This document shows positions 21,157 to 32,973 of a stretch of DNA of 64,000 bases, in pieces (position 1 is the stretch's first letter; the number at the start of each line of letters is the position of its first letter). The position numbers and the translations under genes are program-made. The stretch is from Orobanche coerulescens. Taxonomy: Eukaryota > Streptophyta > Magnoliopsida > Lamiales > Orobanchaceae. The stretch lies in NCBI GenBank assembly GCA_033398695.1, contig CM065803.1, forward strand, positions 101,358,001-101,422,000. The letters are read 5' to 3'. The notes beneath the pieces were generated by a model, which was not told the origin of the DNA, did not search any database, and saw only the letters and a program-made list of their open reading frames with translations.

Positions 21157-21910
21157 TTGCAGAAGGCTCAGAAATTCGTGTGGGACGAGAAATGTCAGAC
21201 TAGTTTTGATGAACTTAAGAGGAGACTAACAACGGCGCCAATATTAGCACTACCAGATGGAACTGATGGGTTCATGGTTTACAGCGCTGCTTCAAATCAG
21301 GGTCTGGGTTGCGTGTTGATGCAGAAGGATAGGGTGATTGCCTATGCCTCTCGACAGTTGAAACTGTATGAGATTAACTACCCAACTCATGATTTAGAGT
21401 TAGCAGTCGTTGTCTTTTCCCTGAAGATTTGGCGACATTATTTATACGACACTCATTGTCAGATCTTCACAGATCACAAGGGTCTCAAGTATATTTTCAA
21501 TCAGAAGGAATTAAATATGAGACTGAGGAGATGGCTGGAATTGATCATAGATTACGACCTGGAAATCCTTTATCATCTAGGCAAAGTGAACGTGGTAGCT
21601 AATGCACTGAGCCGCAAACCTGTTTCTATTCGAATGTTGGAAACGATTACGTCCCAGTCCAGCATTCAACGAGAATTTATTCGCGAAGGAATTGAAGTAT
21701 GGTCTCAAGGAGTCCAAGGGCAACTGTGTGTGATGGAATTAACTTCGAATGATTCTCTGATTATTCGGTTACGTGATGAAGTGAACAAGAGGAAGGCCTC
21801 GGGATTTATAATATATGATGATGGAGTTATGAGATTCCAGAGTCGACTTTACATCCCCGATGACGATGTTTTGAAACAGATGATCATGAAGGAGGCTCAC
21901 AGTGCGCCCT
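21157..21910 (+). pseudogene. Element D pol fragment: RNase H to integrase start, copy b
   Basis: As 8740-9492, but open from the LTR A junction to the B insertion. It has the [11 protein letters not shown] variant of RNase [43 protein letters not shown], and the integrase entry motif MKEAHSAP. At 21906-21910 it ends in GCCCT, the target site duplicated by B. The pol frame resumes at 28414 with YSIHPG on the other side of B. Confidence 0.92.
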
Positions 21911-23494
21911 TGACACGCTTTTAGTGTAACTATCGCAAGTGCACGATATCGTATCAAGTAGTAAAGTGGACTTTTTGAGTCCGGTTTATCGATCCCACAA
22001 GGAAGTTTGGTTATAATTTGAATTATACAATATTAGTCTATTTTTATAGATACTATAATAAGTGAAACACACAATTAAAAAGTTTGGTTTAATATTTGCA
22101 AAGAAAATGCAATAATAGTTCTAATATTATAAGGAAATAAAAAGATAGCAATAATAATAGATTGATTAACGATAAAATCAAATAGTTGGGATTACAAACT
22201 TAGTTCGTCATTAGTTATTTTAGATGTATAGGAGATCATAAAATGAATTTACTTATTATGTTGTGTAGATTCGATTTTCCTTAAAAAAACGGTTTCTCTT
22301 TCGAACTATAAAACGCCTCTTACATATTGAATCAATCCACTATATTTCTATGTTGATTGGCTTCAATACATAGTATTAGGATTTATGAAAATAACTCAAA
22401 GAATCATCTAAGGACTAGGGGTATATTTCTATCCCCTAGAACAACTTAGAGTGAAGATCATTTGATCTAATCAAACATATTTTCTTTCGAAACATATGAA
22501 GACCATAAATATCGTCATTTATTGGCCAAATAAATAAAGATTGTTAAAACAATGAAAATCACACACAATAATAAGTAATTCACAATATATCTTTATACAA
22601 ACATAAATAACATGACTAACCTTGTTTATAATCCCAACTAAAGATTACTTAGCCCATGAAGGGTTTATTACACATATTACAAGCTTGTGTGGTCATTATT
22701 AGTTGAATCAAGAGAAAGAATTGATCCTAACTCCCTTAGTAGATAAAGGAGATAGAAACAATAAACTCTCTGAACAATATATGTTATACCACACTTACAA
22801 AGATCACTCAAGAACACAAGTGTGTTCTTCACACAAAAAGAAAAGTTTACAAAAAATGGAAAATTATAAGATGAATGATGAATGATGAAGAATCTAAGGG
22901 GTCTATTTATACACTTAAAGTCATCTAATAGCTCCAAAACTCCAGCATTATTACATTAGATCGGATCAATGCCATCCATCCCCTCAATAATACACAAAAA
23001 GTATAAAAAATTAGACAAATCATAGCAATCTGTCAAGAGTTACGGCCGTAACATTCAGGAGTTACGGCCGTAACTAGGGTGACTTATGGCGGTAACTCCT
23101 GAATGTTACGGCCGTAACGTGGCTTCGTAAATTTGCTCATTTGAAGCTTTGATAGTTACGTTTTCAGCCCAGAATTTCTCAGACTTTGCGTTTTTGCCCC
23201 AGATCTTCTTCGAATGATAACTTTTGATATATAACTCTGATTTTGAATCCGGAAAGACTGCTGAATTCATCTCGGAAAGACCTACAACATGAATATATCA
23301 AAATTCAATAAAGAGAATATTTATTAAACATGTTGTTTCTTGAGTAATTCAGTTATTTAATCAGATCATCATCCGATAAAAATAAAATTATTAAAACTAA
23401 TAAATTAAAAGCAAAAAACGAGTAGACTAGCTCAATTATGGGTGAATTTTATCGATACAAACCATGGATAAGTGTACAAAACTGACACTTATCA
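21911..23494 (-). repeat. 3' LTR of B
   Basis: TGACACGC...CTTATCA. Carries the intact nested palindrome at 23039-23118. It closely matches the copy a LTR (9493-11074) and differs from the 5' LTR mainly around the palindrome. Confidence 0.94.
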
Positions 23495-26046
23495 CACCCC
23501 CAAACTTGAATTCTTGCTAGTCCCGAGCAAGGCTCTTTATTATTCACACTCCAAAAAGAAAAATAAAAATAAATAAAAAAATTAATACACACATAAATTA
23601 AAATATAAAAAGAGAAAAGGAAATCAAAATGCCATTAATACACAACAACCAGCTTTATACAGTAGATAGAAATGAATCAAGATTCAAAATAAATCTACTA
23701 ATGTTTTTGAAGTTAAAACACGGTTTTTATTTTGTAATTCCAAAACCAAGTTTCCCCCCCCCCCCCAAAAGGTTGATTATTTCTTTCCCACTCATGATAC
23801 ACACGACTCCCTTTAATGGTTGCTCTCGATCACTCATTTATTTTTCGACTCAATATGAAGAAGAATTTCATTGGTGTCATCAAATATTGTGATTTTCACA
23901 AAATTGAGTGTATTGAAATTCAGCTGCTAATTAATTCAAATCTGCTCATAAACTACATCCCTTTTAGTGATAGCTTTCACACCGTTATTTGCTAACGTGT
24001 AGCTCTTTTCACTAACATAATTTCTATCTCATTATTTTTCTTTTTTGTAAAAAGGTGATAGCTTTCACACCGTTATTTGCTAATGTGTAGCTCTTTTCAC
24101 CAATTTTTCTGAGATGGCAGCTACGCACCAACAATGGTTAGTCCTTTATTTTTCTCAAAATTTAAGACTTCCAAAATTAGGCAGCTGTTGCTGCTCAACA
24201 CTTCTCCTTTTCGTCATTTATTTTTTTAGGTGATAGCTTTCACACCGTTATTTGCTAACGTGTAGCTCTTTTCACCAATGACTCCTTTTTTTTAGGGAAT
24301 AGAATTTTTGCAGAAAATCATTTTTTAGTTAAGCATGAAAAATCAAAAACTCCACAAATTAAGTAAATTTCAGTTTTATTTTTCATCAACCAATTGAATC
24401 TTCTTTTCTCAAGGTAACGAATAATTCGATTTTATATGATAATTACAAGGCTCGGAAAGAGAGATTAAGGCTCAAAAATTTTGGAATATACAATTTTTTT
24501 TTACCGGTTAAAACGATTTAGAAGCTTGTATATAGCTAATTTATTGGTGTTATGGCCAGATCTAGAAATCCCATAAATCAAAATACTATATATATATATA
24601 TAATAAAAAATATTAAGGCAAATAACCAAATCAATCAAAACACACCAAAATTACAACACACCAAAATACTAATACAAACCACCCCCAAACTTGAAAATAA
24701 AACTGTCCTCAGTTTAAAAATAAAAAAATAAAAATCAATGCAGAAAAGCAGAATACTCCCTGTTAAGAAAGTTGATGTCTGAGCTAACGCCTTTTAAAAT
24801 CTGCAAGAGAATAAATATACGAGGCACACAACAAAAGAAAATAAAATATACTCGTAAGTATAACACAATTTTTAAGATGCGCATCAAGAAAGTCCGAAGA
24901 GTCGCCTTACGCTGCCATCAAAGTTTTTATAAAAAAAAAACACACAATAAACATTACAGTAATAAAATAAAAATACATAAATCACGAATAGATGCGCGTC
25001 AAGAGATCAAGAAGAAACTCCTTAAGCTGCCATCATTTAGCACGATTATTACACACGACAGAAAGTAAAAATACAAGAGGTCCGACATGGGTTATCAAAG
25101 GGAGAGGAATGAATCCACTTTTCGTTTTCTCATGGTAAAATCTTCTACCTGGACAATTTTAGCTAGAGTGGATCTGGTTGAGGAACAAATTCATTGAGTT
25201 TTTGATTAGTTCTTACGGTGTTGTTGCAATGGCGTGATTCGTTTTGCACGCTCGGAAATAAACCCGTTTCATTGAGTAGTCGATGAAAGACAGTAAACCA
25301 TCAAAGAAACCATTGACATTAAGCACACCTATTGGTTTTGATGAACATTTAGTGGGCTCTGGTAACCACATGAAAAAGTTCCTCAAGGGTGCCAAAACCC
25401 TTTGGGAAGGGTGATAAAGGCGCCATAATTATTTATCATGTGAGTTATGCGATCTTGCATATTCACGAGATCTTAACTCATCTCCAATAGTTGACCGGTG
25501 ATTTTACTTTCGGCGAGAGATTTTGGGATTATTCCCAACACTCTTACTCCTTCCATATAGGCGTATGACTCGTCCCATTAATCCTAGACTTCCTCCTCTA
25601 AAATACATGAATGCATTTTCTCCTAAGGTACGACCCAAGTTGTGGGTGCTTGATAAAGCATGCCTCTTTTCAGAACTAGCTCCACCAAAAATGCATCTTG
25701 TGTTAAATTTTTTTGTTGAAGATGATGACTCCATTATTGAAAAGAAAATTTTTTTAGAGAGAAACAGAGAAAAGTGCAAGTTTGAGGGGTGAATGAAAGA
25801 AACCAGTAGAAAGTTTATTTATAGAAGAAAAAGAAGGTAAAAATTGTTTAACAAGTTTGTGATTGCGTTTGATTGTGCTTCAACTACTCAATAAAATAAT
25901 GAAAGCACTTATCACGTATCACATTTTTTATTCAGAAAATCTCACCACACGACAAAAATAAAAGATACTTACACGTATGTACAGTAGTTGTGATTGTGGT
26001 TCACATCTTCCTCTGATTTTACGTTCAGAAACGGCCTAAACGCCTT
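23495..26046 (-). other. B internal non-coding region and weak ORFs
   Basis: From the polypurine tract through the C-run (about 23754), the three hairpin repeats (23967-24275) and the (TA)n tract. Then comes sequence unique to this copy from 24749. On the minus strand a short ORF at 25504-25779 (91 residues, rich in Ser and Arg) and another at 25213-25395 lack recognisable domains; I treat both as unsupported. The plus-strand 98-residue ORF at 24772-25068 is Lys-rich low-complexity sequence. Nothing here resembles gag or pol. Confidence 0.7.
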
Positions 26047-26592
26047 CTATGAGTCGGGGAGAAGCTTCCCATCCAATTTTCTTACAAATTGGCAAACAGG
26101 GTCTTTTAACGTTAGATTTCCAAGACGTTGTTCATATTCTGGTTTGAATTTATTCCACAAACATTGAATTCCGTAATATACAAGTCCACTAGGATGCGTG
26201 TCAAGAGAAATTTCGATATTATCTAAATTCTCCTTATTCAGTCCATCATTAATGAACTGAATTTTATCTTCTCTATTTGTAGATGGAATTCCTAAAGATC
26301 GACATTTTACATTACAGTTCCATCTAGCACATTTATAGCAAACGGCTAGCATCTTTGCTCGTCGTTTCTTGGCTAATGAACTTTTTCCAAGCCCTGGTAA
26401 AAATCTAGTCGGTGTTTCTGTGAATTCACCTTCTATTCTAACTTTGGCTTCGATAATGAATCTTATGTCAAAAGGTATGCTTTTATTCATAAGCAACCTC
26501 ATCCTTTCAAGCCTTGTCTTGTAAATTTTTAAAATTGCATTTTTGCTTAGAAAGGGAAATCTTTTTTCGATTTTATACAATGTTTCTTCCAT
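26047..26592 (-). CDS. Uncharacterised 181-residue protein of element B
   Basis: Uninterrupted ORF from ATG at 26592 to a stop at 26047, starting about 220 nt downstream of the primer site, where gag or an extra first ORF would begin. I do not recognise the family. Visible features are a Lys/Arg-rich patch at residues 70-80 (KSSLAKKRRAK, nuclear-localisation-like), directly followed by a cysteine cluster CYKCARWNCNVKC (Cys 85, 88, 93, 97; CX2CX4CX3C) that could bind zinc. The N-terminus is helical and charged (MEETLYKIEKRF, KTRLERMRLLMNK). A more hydrophobic C-terminal part contains GLVYYGIQCLW. There is no CCHC knuckle and no capsid motif. Tat/Ogre elements are known to carry an extra ORF of unknown function upstream of gag; the position here fits that, but homology is not shown. 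Confidence 0.6.
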   Translation of the reverse strand: MEETLYKIEKRFPFLSKNAILKIYKTRLERMRLLMNKSIPFDIRFIIEAKVRIEGEFTETPTRFLPGLGKSSLAKKRRAKMLAVCYKCARWNCNVKCRSLGIPSTNREDKIQFINDGLNKENLDNIEISLDTHPSGLVYYGIQCLWNKFKPEYEQRLGNLTLKDPVCQFVRKLDGKLLPDS

Positions 26593-26811
26593 AAAAAAAA
26601 ATAAAAATAAAATGACAATGAAAATAATTGAAGAAAATATCTACAAATATCAGTTGTTGTGGGAAACTGAAAAATCCGACTTTAATAGTCACGGAGTACC
26701 GTTATCCGCCACTTGACCGGACAAACACAATTGAGTACTAAGTTACAACGTCGAGAAATTTGTACCTATAAAAATAGTTTACAATGTAAGATTTCAAATA
26801 TAACTTATACT

Positions 26812-26829
26812 TCCCCGGCAACGGCGCCA
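26812..26829 (-). promoter_or_regulatory. Primer-binding site of B (tRNA-Asp)
   Basis: The plus strand reads TCCCCGGCAACGGCGCCA, identical to the 3' end of plant tRNA-Asp including CCA. On the element strand it is the complementary primer site, 6 nt from the 5' LTR end. It is not a tRNA gene: no cloverleaf precedes it. tRNA-Asp priming is typical of Athila/Tat lineages and separates B from the iMet-primed elements around it. Confidence 0.93.
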
Positions 26830-26835
26830 AAAACT

Positions 26836-28413
26836 TGACACGCTTTTAGTGTAACTATCGCAAGTGCACGATATCGTATCAAGTAGTAAAGTGGACTTTT
26901 TGAGTCCGGTTTATCGATCCCACAAGGAAGTTTGGTTATAATTTGAATTATACACTATTAGTCTATTTTTATAGATAGTATGATAAGTGAAACACACAAT
27001 TAAAAAGTTTGGTTTAATATTTGCAAAGAAAATGCAATAATAGTTCTAATATTATAAGGAAATAAAAAGATAGCAATAATAATAGATTGATTAACGATAA
27101 AATGAAATAGTTGGGATTACAAACTTAGTTCGCCATTAGTTATTAAAGATGTATAGGAGATCATAAAATGAATTTACTTATTATGTTGTGTAGATTCGAT
27201 TTTCCTTAAAAAGACGGTTTCTCTTTCGAACTATAAAATGCCCCTTACATATTGAATCAATCCACTATATTTCTATGTTGATTGGCTTCAATACATAGCA
27301 TTAGGATTTATGAAAATAACTCAAAGAATCATCTAAGGACTAGGGGTATATTTCTATCCCCTAGAACAACTTAGAGTGAAGATTATTTGATCTAATCAAA
27401 CATATTTTCTTTCGAAACATATGAAGACCATAAATATCGTCATTTATTGGCCAAATAAATAAAGATTGTTAAAACAATGAAAATCACACACAATAATAAG
27501 TAATTCACAATAGATCTTTATACAAACATAAATAACATGACTAACCTTGTTTATAATCCCAACTAAAGATTACTTAGCCCATGAAGGGTTTATTACACAT
27601 ATTACAAGCTTGTGTGGTCATTATTAGTTGAATCAAGAGAAAGAATTGATCCTAACTCCCTTAGTAGATAAAGGAGATAGAAACAATAAACTCTCTGAAC
27701 AACATATGTTATACCACACTTACAAAGATCACTCAAGAACACAAGTGTGTTCTTCACACAAAAAGAAAAGTTTACAAAAATGGAAAATTATAAGATGAAT
27801 GATGAATGATGAAGGATCTAAGGGGTCTATTTATACACCTAAAGTCATCTAATAGCTCCAAAACTCCAGCATTATTACATTAGATCGGATCAATGCCACC
27901 ATCCCTCAATAATACACAAAAAGTATAAAAATTAGACAAATCATATCAATCATCAAGAGTTACGATAGTAACATTCGGGAGTTCTGGCCGTAACTAGGGT
28001 GACTTACGGCCGTAACTCCGAATGTTACGGCCGTAATGTGGCTTCGTAAATTTGCTCATTTGAAGCTTTGATAGTTACGTTTTCAGCCCAGAATTTCTCA
28101 GACTTTGCGTTTTTGCCCCAGATCTTCTTCGGATGATAACTTTTGATATATAACTCTGATTTTGAATCCGGAAAGACTGCCGAATTCGTCTCGGAAATCG
28201 CTACAACATGAATATATCAAAATTCAATAAAGAGAATATTTATTAAACATGTTGTTTCTTGAGTAATTCAGTTATTTAATCCGATCATCATCCGATAAAA
28301 ATAAAATTATTAAAACTAATAAATTAAAAGCAAAAAACGAGTAGACTAGCTCAATTATGGGTGAATTTTATCGATACAAACCATGGATAAGTGTACAAAA
28401 CTGACACTTATCA
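26836..28413 (-). repeat. 5' LTR of B
   Basis: 1578 bp, TGACACGC to CTTATCA. The TATA box TATAAATA is at 27828-27835 on the minus strand. The nested palindrome at 27959-28038 is altered: two of the GGCCG cores read GATAG or TGGCCG, while the formerly degenerate third site is an exact TTACGGCCGTAA here. These differences make this LTR useful for dating B. Confidence 0.93.
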
Positions 28414-29655
28414 GCCCTATTCTATTCATCCGGGCACCAGTAAGATGTATAAGGATCTAAAGCAGAATTTCTGGTGGGGAAATATGAAGAAGGATGTAGC
28501 AGAATACGTCTTGAAGTGTTTGACTTGCCAACAGGTTAAGATTGAACATCAGCGACCTGCCGGAATGTTGAAGCCACTTCTGATTCCTGAGTAGAAGTGA
28601 GAGGATATATCGATGGACTTTATCACTAATATGCCAAGGACCAGAACTGGGATGAATATGATTTGGGTGATAGTTGGTCGACTAACCAAGTCGGCTCATT
28701 TCCTGGGTATTAAGGACACTTGGGGACCAGAGAAGTTGGCACGAGTGTTTATTGTGGAGATAGTCCTATTGCATGGTATGCCGAAGACCATTATTTTGGA
28801 TCGGGATGGTCGCTTTGTGTCACACTTTTAGAAGGCAGTTCATAAAGCCTTGGGAACCGAGCTGAACTTTAGCACAACTTATCATCCTCAGACTGATGGA
28901 CAGTCCGAAAGGACTATTCAGACATTAAAAGATATGTTAAGAGCTCGTGCCTTAGATTGGTCGACTGATTGGGAGGTTCATTTGCTGCTGATTGAATTCA
29001 TCTACAATAATAGTTGGCATGCTTCCATTAAGATGGCACCATTTGAAGCATTGTACGGGAGAAGATGCAGATCACCCCTGTGTAGGGACGATTCGTCTGA
29101 CTTGATCGGGACGAAACTAGAGTTGATAGTTCAGACTCAAGAGAATTTAGCTATGATTCGTGATAGGCTGTTGACTGCCCAGAGTTGACAGAAGTCTTAT
29201 GCAGACGTGCGTCGTTGCCCATTAGAGTTTGAAATTGGGGATCATGTGCTTCTGAAGGTTTCTCCTACTCAAGGAACTTTTCTTTTTGGGAGGAGAGGAA
29301 AGCTGAGTCCGAGGTATATTCGGACCATTCGAGATTCTTGAAAAAGTTGGAGAATTAGCGTATAGGCTGGCCTTACCGCCATCGCTTAGTCATGTTCATA
29401 ATGTGTTTCATGTATCCCAGTTACAGAAGTATGTACGAGATCCCAGTCATGTCATCGAATTCGGCGAGATTGAGATAGCTAATGATGGCACGTTCGAAGA
29501 GAAACCAGCCAAGATGCTCGAGAGTCGTGTCAAGCAATTGAGAAATAAACCAATATCCTTGGTTAAAGTGCAATGGTCACGACACAGTCGAAGAGGCCAC
29601 TTGGGAGACGGAGGATGGTATGAAGGCTAGATATCCGGAGTTATTTTCATCTTAA
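28414..29655 (+). pseudogene. Element D integrase and chromodomain-like tail
   Basis: Continues the D pol frame after B: YSIHPGTSKMYKDLKQNFWWG, the zinc-binding CLTCQQVK, the catalytic core MDFITNMPRTRTGMNMIWVI, DRDGRFVSHF, the NNSWHASIKMAPFEALYGRRC block, and the tail KMLESRVKQLRNKPISLVKVQWSRH with YPELFSS at the end. The tail matches the chromodomain-type C-terminus of Tekay/Del chromoviruses. Stops include TGG to TAG and TGG to TGA near 28593 and TGG to TAG at 28829. A TGA at about 29187 replaces an Arg codon. There is a 1-bp insertion near 29320 and a short deletion near 29590. Non-functional. Confidence 0.9.
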
Positions 29656-29671
29656 GTTTCGGGACGAAACT
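29655..29671 (+). other. Hairpin AGTTTCGGGACGAAACT at the D pol stop
   Basis: A 7-bp perfect stem with a GGA loop, overlapping the end of pol and about 20 nt upstream of the 3' LTR. Identical sequence lies at the same place in C (38964-38980) and F (55206-55222, minus). A related sequence before the polypurine tract is common in plant chromoviruses. Confidence 0.85.
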
Positions 29672-29850
29672 TATTTTTATAGGAAGAGTATGTAATACCC
29701 GAATATCTGATGTGTATTTTATCTGTATTTGAACCTTTTGACATTGCATATGTTATATTTTGATCTGAGTATAATCCTCCGTATTTCATGATCCTGTATC
29801 GATGAGTGTATGATTTCATAGTTGTTGTTTCGTGCATGTACTTATGTACA

Positions 29851-30273
29851 TTTAGCACACGCTAACGTTTATGTGTAGCGCACGCTAAATATGTAAGCTA
29901 TCTCATGATACAGACGACTCTTAGCGCACGCTATACGTGGTCAGCATGATTGCGACAGGTTGGTCGTTGAGACTGGACCGCGGATATTAGATAGGGATAT
30001 GTCGGGATGAACTTAGATGGCTTTTGGAAAAGTTGAGTCAATGGTGCTTAGCGCACTCTACGAGAGAGATGCTAGCGCATGCTAAATCTAGTTCAGTGAG
30101 GTCAGTGAGCTTTCGTAAAGTCGTTAGCGCACGCTATATTAGAGTGGTAGCGCTAACTGTTGTATTTAATGTACGTAAGGGATGTTTAGCGTACGTTAAG
30201 TGAAGAACAGATAGAGACAGCAGGCTATGGGCCCGTTAGCACATGCTAAAAAGGAGCAGTAGCGCGCGCTAAT
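29851..30273 (+). repeat. Dyad array I of LTR D
   Basis: About ten sites of the TTAGCGCACGCTAA type (TTAGCACACGCTAA, TAGCGCACGCTA, TTAGCGTACGTTAA, TAGCGCGCGCTAA), the last ending 10 bp before the TATA box. Half-sites are as in LTR A although the surrounding sequence is unalignable by eye. I see no second array in this LTR. Confidence 0.92.
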
Positions 30274-30283
30274 AATCATTTTC

Positions 30284-30290
30284 TATAAAA
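30284..30290 (+). promoter_or_regulatory. TATA box of LTR D
   Basis: TATAAAA in TTCTATAAAAAGGACAACA, followed by CACCTCATTTCATTTTTCAG. LTR C has nearly the same core promoter (TTATAAAAGGAGCAGCACC then CCATTTCATTTCAG), so the initiation region is conserved between two otherwise different LTRs. Confidence 0.75.
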
Positions 30291-30487
30291 AGGACAACAC
30301 CTCATTTCATTTTTCAGTTTCCACTTTGCCTCACACTCAATTTCCGAGACTTAGAGAGTTACCCTCTCCATCTTAAACCATATCAGCCTCTAAACATAAT
30401 CATTGAAGGCAAGGAGCTTTGAGGATTGGTGTTCTAGCATTTGGCGTGGAGTTCATCAAGCGATTTCATCTTTTCCTTTCATGTAAG

Positions 30488-31590
30488 GTACGTGGCGATT
30501 CACCGATCTGGATTACGTGTTCTTGTTGTCAAATATGAACATGCTATGGAAATTGTTGAGTTTATTACTGAGGTTATTGAGTTTCTTACGTAGAACTTGA
30601 ACGAACAACGCGTATAGGGGAACTTAATGGATTTGAACTTAGGGTTATTCCTTGAAGAAGAAGATGATAATCATGTTGAACCTAATAAATGAGTTTTTAT
30701 GGTGTTCTTCAAGGTATTTCCGAAATCTTGCTGCGTTGGATTAATGAAAGTTATGGTTAGGATACATGTTAGACGAACTATAATGTGATATAGTTGTAGA
30801 ATCCGACCGGATGATGCGTTTAATCTTGTTTGGAAGATTATGGGATTGTTGTTTGAATTAGTAGCATAGTGATGATTCAACCAGTATGGGTTGGGGCAGA
30901 TTCATATGTTTTTATTATCGGGTAGATTACGCCTCTTGATGCTCGTATGATGTTTAGAACGATTATCTGGAACTGTTAGTTATATTGGTGCTATTGTTCA
31001 ATGAAGGTTCGGATTTTTGGTGAATTGATCGAGTGAGAGTTCTTCGACCGGGTTGAAGGTTATTCGTAGTATCTATCCTTGTCGCCATTTTTGGGGCAAG
31101 TATCGTAACGTGACTTTTGGTTTAACATTGATGATTTTGATCATGCATATTACCATTCATATTGATGAATATGAGATTACCCTAGATGAATTGTTATAAT
31201 GTTGTTCATGTTTTTGATCCATGTGTATGTTCATATTGATGAACATATTGTTTTGCATATGTGTATGCATGGTTGTATCATGTGTGTTGTATTGATCCGA
31301 AAGGGATCGTGTGATCTATGCTGAGGGCGCTGGATCATTGGATGGGTTATTCCACCCCGTGTTGGTCCGACGGGATCATATTCTATGCTAAGGCTGCAGG
31401 ATCATTGGATTACCCCATGTTGTGTTGATGGAATCGTGTGGATTCACATCTTTGGATTCCGGTAGCGGAAGTCTGTTTTCTGTATTTTGTCATGCATCGT
31501 TGTTGCATATCTGTTCTTGTATAATATGATACTTGTACTAGCGTCGTTTTGCTAACCCCTGTGGGGGTGGACATTTGTTTTGATGTTCAG
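30488..31590 (+). other. Predicted intron inside LTR D
   Basis: Donor TGTAAG/GTACGT at 30488, 204 nt after TATA. Branch point CTAAC at 31552-31556, then the stem-loop ACCCC-TGTG-GGGGT, then TTTTGATGTTCAG/G ending at 31590. Length 1103 nt; branch adenosine to acceptor 35 nt. Compared with C and F the loop is TGTG instead of TTCG while the five base pairs are kept. Confidence 0.6.
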
Positions 31591-31770
31591 GTAGCCGAGG
31601 AGTGGGGAAGCTGTAATATCCGGATTTATTACTGTGTATTTCATCTGTACATTGAACCCTGTATTATTTTGGGAATGATGATATTGATAATGAAGTATGA
31701 TCATTATCGTATTTGTATCTTTATACATGGGTGTAGCAACATATAAATTTTTCTCCATGCATATACGTGG

Positions 31771-32122
31771 TAACGTACGTTAAGAATGTAACTTAACGTA
31801 CGTAACCTGTTAATGTTAACGTACGCTACGAATGAAGTGTAGCGTACGTAATGCGGTCAATTATTGGGTAGGCCGGCTAGCACATGGTGTACATGGGGGT
31901 GGGATCGACCAAGATACCCGCCAGATTCGCACGGCATGAACCTGGACACTTTTTAAGTCAACGGACTTTAACGTACGTTATGGGCATCAGGTAACGTACG
32001 TAAATTATATGGGTTACGTACGTAACACGATTAATGTAGCGTACGTAATGAAGTCCAGAAACAAGACAGTGAACTATTTTGAACGATAACGTACATTATG
32101 AAGAAGTCCTAGCGTACGTAAC
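31771..32122 (+). repeat. Dyad array I of LTR C (TTAACGTACGTTAA type)
   Basis: About ten sites built on TAACGTACGTTA (perfect palindrome) and the asymmetric forms TTACGTACGTAAC and TAGCGTACGTAA, the last 12 bp before TATA. The half-site is TTAACG instead of TTAGCG, spacer TA. The 3' LTR copy is 39159-39510. Confidence 0.93.
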
Positions 32123-32133
32123 ACTCAGAAAAT

Positions 32134-32140
32134 TATAAAA
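32134..32140 (+). promoter_or_regulatory. TATA box of the C 5' LTR
   Basis: TATAAAA in AAATTATAAAAGGAGCAGC, immediately after array I; 256 nt upstream of the donor. The same box is at 39522-39528 in the 3' LTR. Confidence 0.75.
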
Positions 32141-32973
32141 GGAGCAGCACCCCATTTCATTTCAGCTCGTCCTTTTGCCCCTAAACTTCACCATATTCGT
32201 CCCCAGAAGATTTCCAGCCCCTTTTAACACCTTTAGATCATTTGTCACTGAATCATTGAGATCGTATGACACTACTTGATCATTGAAGACAACTTATATT
32301 GGATTTTGGAGTAGAAACCATCACGAGTCGGCGTTGAAGCAACCAGAGTTGGATTTTACTTATAGTCTCAGTATTTTCTTCCTCTTAAGGTATGTCATAC
32401 TACTTCCAACTTTGATATTATGTTGTTAAAGACGATATGATCACACTACCAAGAATAGTAGATCACTTTGACGATATATGCGACCTAGTATCATATTTAA
32501 ACTATGATGATCGAATTATTATGGTTTAGAACACCGAAGTTGAACCTTGTTGTGACAAAGATAAGAATAGTGGATTGTAAACCGTATCAAATGTTATCGT
32601 CATTTTGATCGTAGACTTAGTGCCAATTTCCATCTTTACTATATGGATTTTGGAAAGAATCATCATAGTTGTAATCTTACTTGCATAGATGGAATAAGTA
32701 GTTCACTTTCAATATAAGCCTGGATTTAATGACGATATTAGACCTGTTATATCAACCTTAGACCAACCGAATCTTGCATGGGTATTGCAATCAAGATTGA
32801 GAATAGTATTACGATGATATTCGTATCCTTGGAATTGAAGATATTAATCCGTAGATCATTCATGAGTATGATATATATATATCTGAAGGTATATTAGGTT
32901 ACTCACTAAGGATTTCTAATACTCCATCACTAATCGAGGCAGTCAGCTGCCCAGTGAGAAACTGACATACATG

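Larger units (their letters stand above)
12348..24748. repeat. Tandem duplication, copy b
   Basis: Second copy of the 12.4-kb unit. It starts in the M RT (minus strand) at 12348 and matches copy a until about 24748. There B continues into its own sequence, whereas copy a jumps back to M. The offset to copy a drifts from 12451 to about 12411 through small indels. These are concentrated in a few patches (13800-14480, 16720-17040, 19900-20060) and sit mostly at CAG, CTG or CCG trinucleotides. Confidence 0.93.
21911..28413 (-). mobile_element. Element B: complete non-autonomous LTR retrotransposon
   Basis: Element of 6503 bp flanked by the 5-bp target duplication GCCCT (21906-21910 and 28414-28418), inserted in the integrase region of D pol. 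LTRs are 1584 bp (21911-23494, 3') and 1578 bp (26836-28413, 5'). The primer site at 26812-26829 matches the 3' end of tRNA-Asp, as in Athila/Tat-type Ty3 elements, and sets the minus orientation. The polypurine tract AAGTTTGGGGGTG abuts the 3' LTR. Its internal region is only 3.3 kb with no gag, protease, RT or integrase. It has one convincing ORF (26047-26592). It must have moved with enzymes from an autonomous relative that is not seen here. Confidence 0.95.
29691..31611 (+). repeat. LTR D, left part (interrupted by C)
   Basis: Starts TGTAATACCCG at 29691 after the purine-rich AGGAAGAGTA, so it is the 3' LTR of the D pol to its left. It continues after element C at 41497-41775 and there serves as the 5' LTR of a second D body. 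Total about 2.2 kb. Contents: dyad array 29851-30273, TATA 30284-30290, donor 30488, tandem repeats about 31290-31410, branch point 31552-31556, acceptor 31590. The last five bases, GAAGC, are the C target duplication. Confidence 0.92.

Noticed and set aside
24772..25068. 98-residue Lys-rich ORF in B
   Set aside because: Low-complexity AT-rich sequence on the strand opposite to the element; no start context or homology visible.
26812..26829. Possible tRNA-Asp gene
   Set aside because: Only the last 18 bases of a tRNA are matched, including the CCA that plant genes do not encode; this is the primer-binding site.
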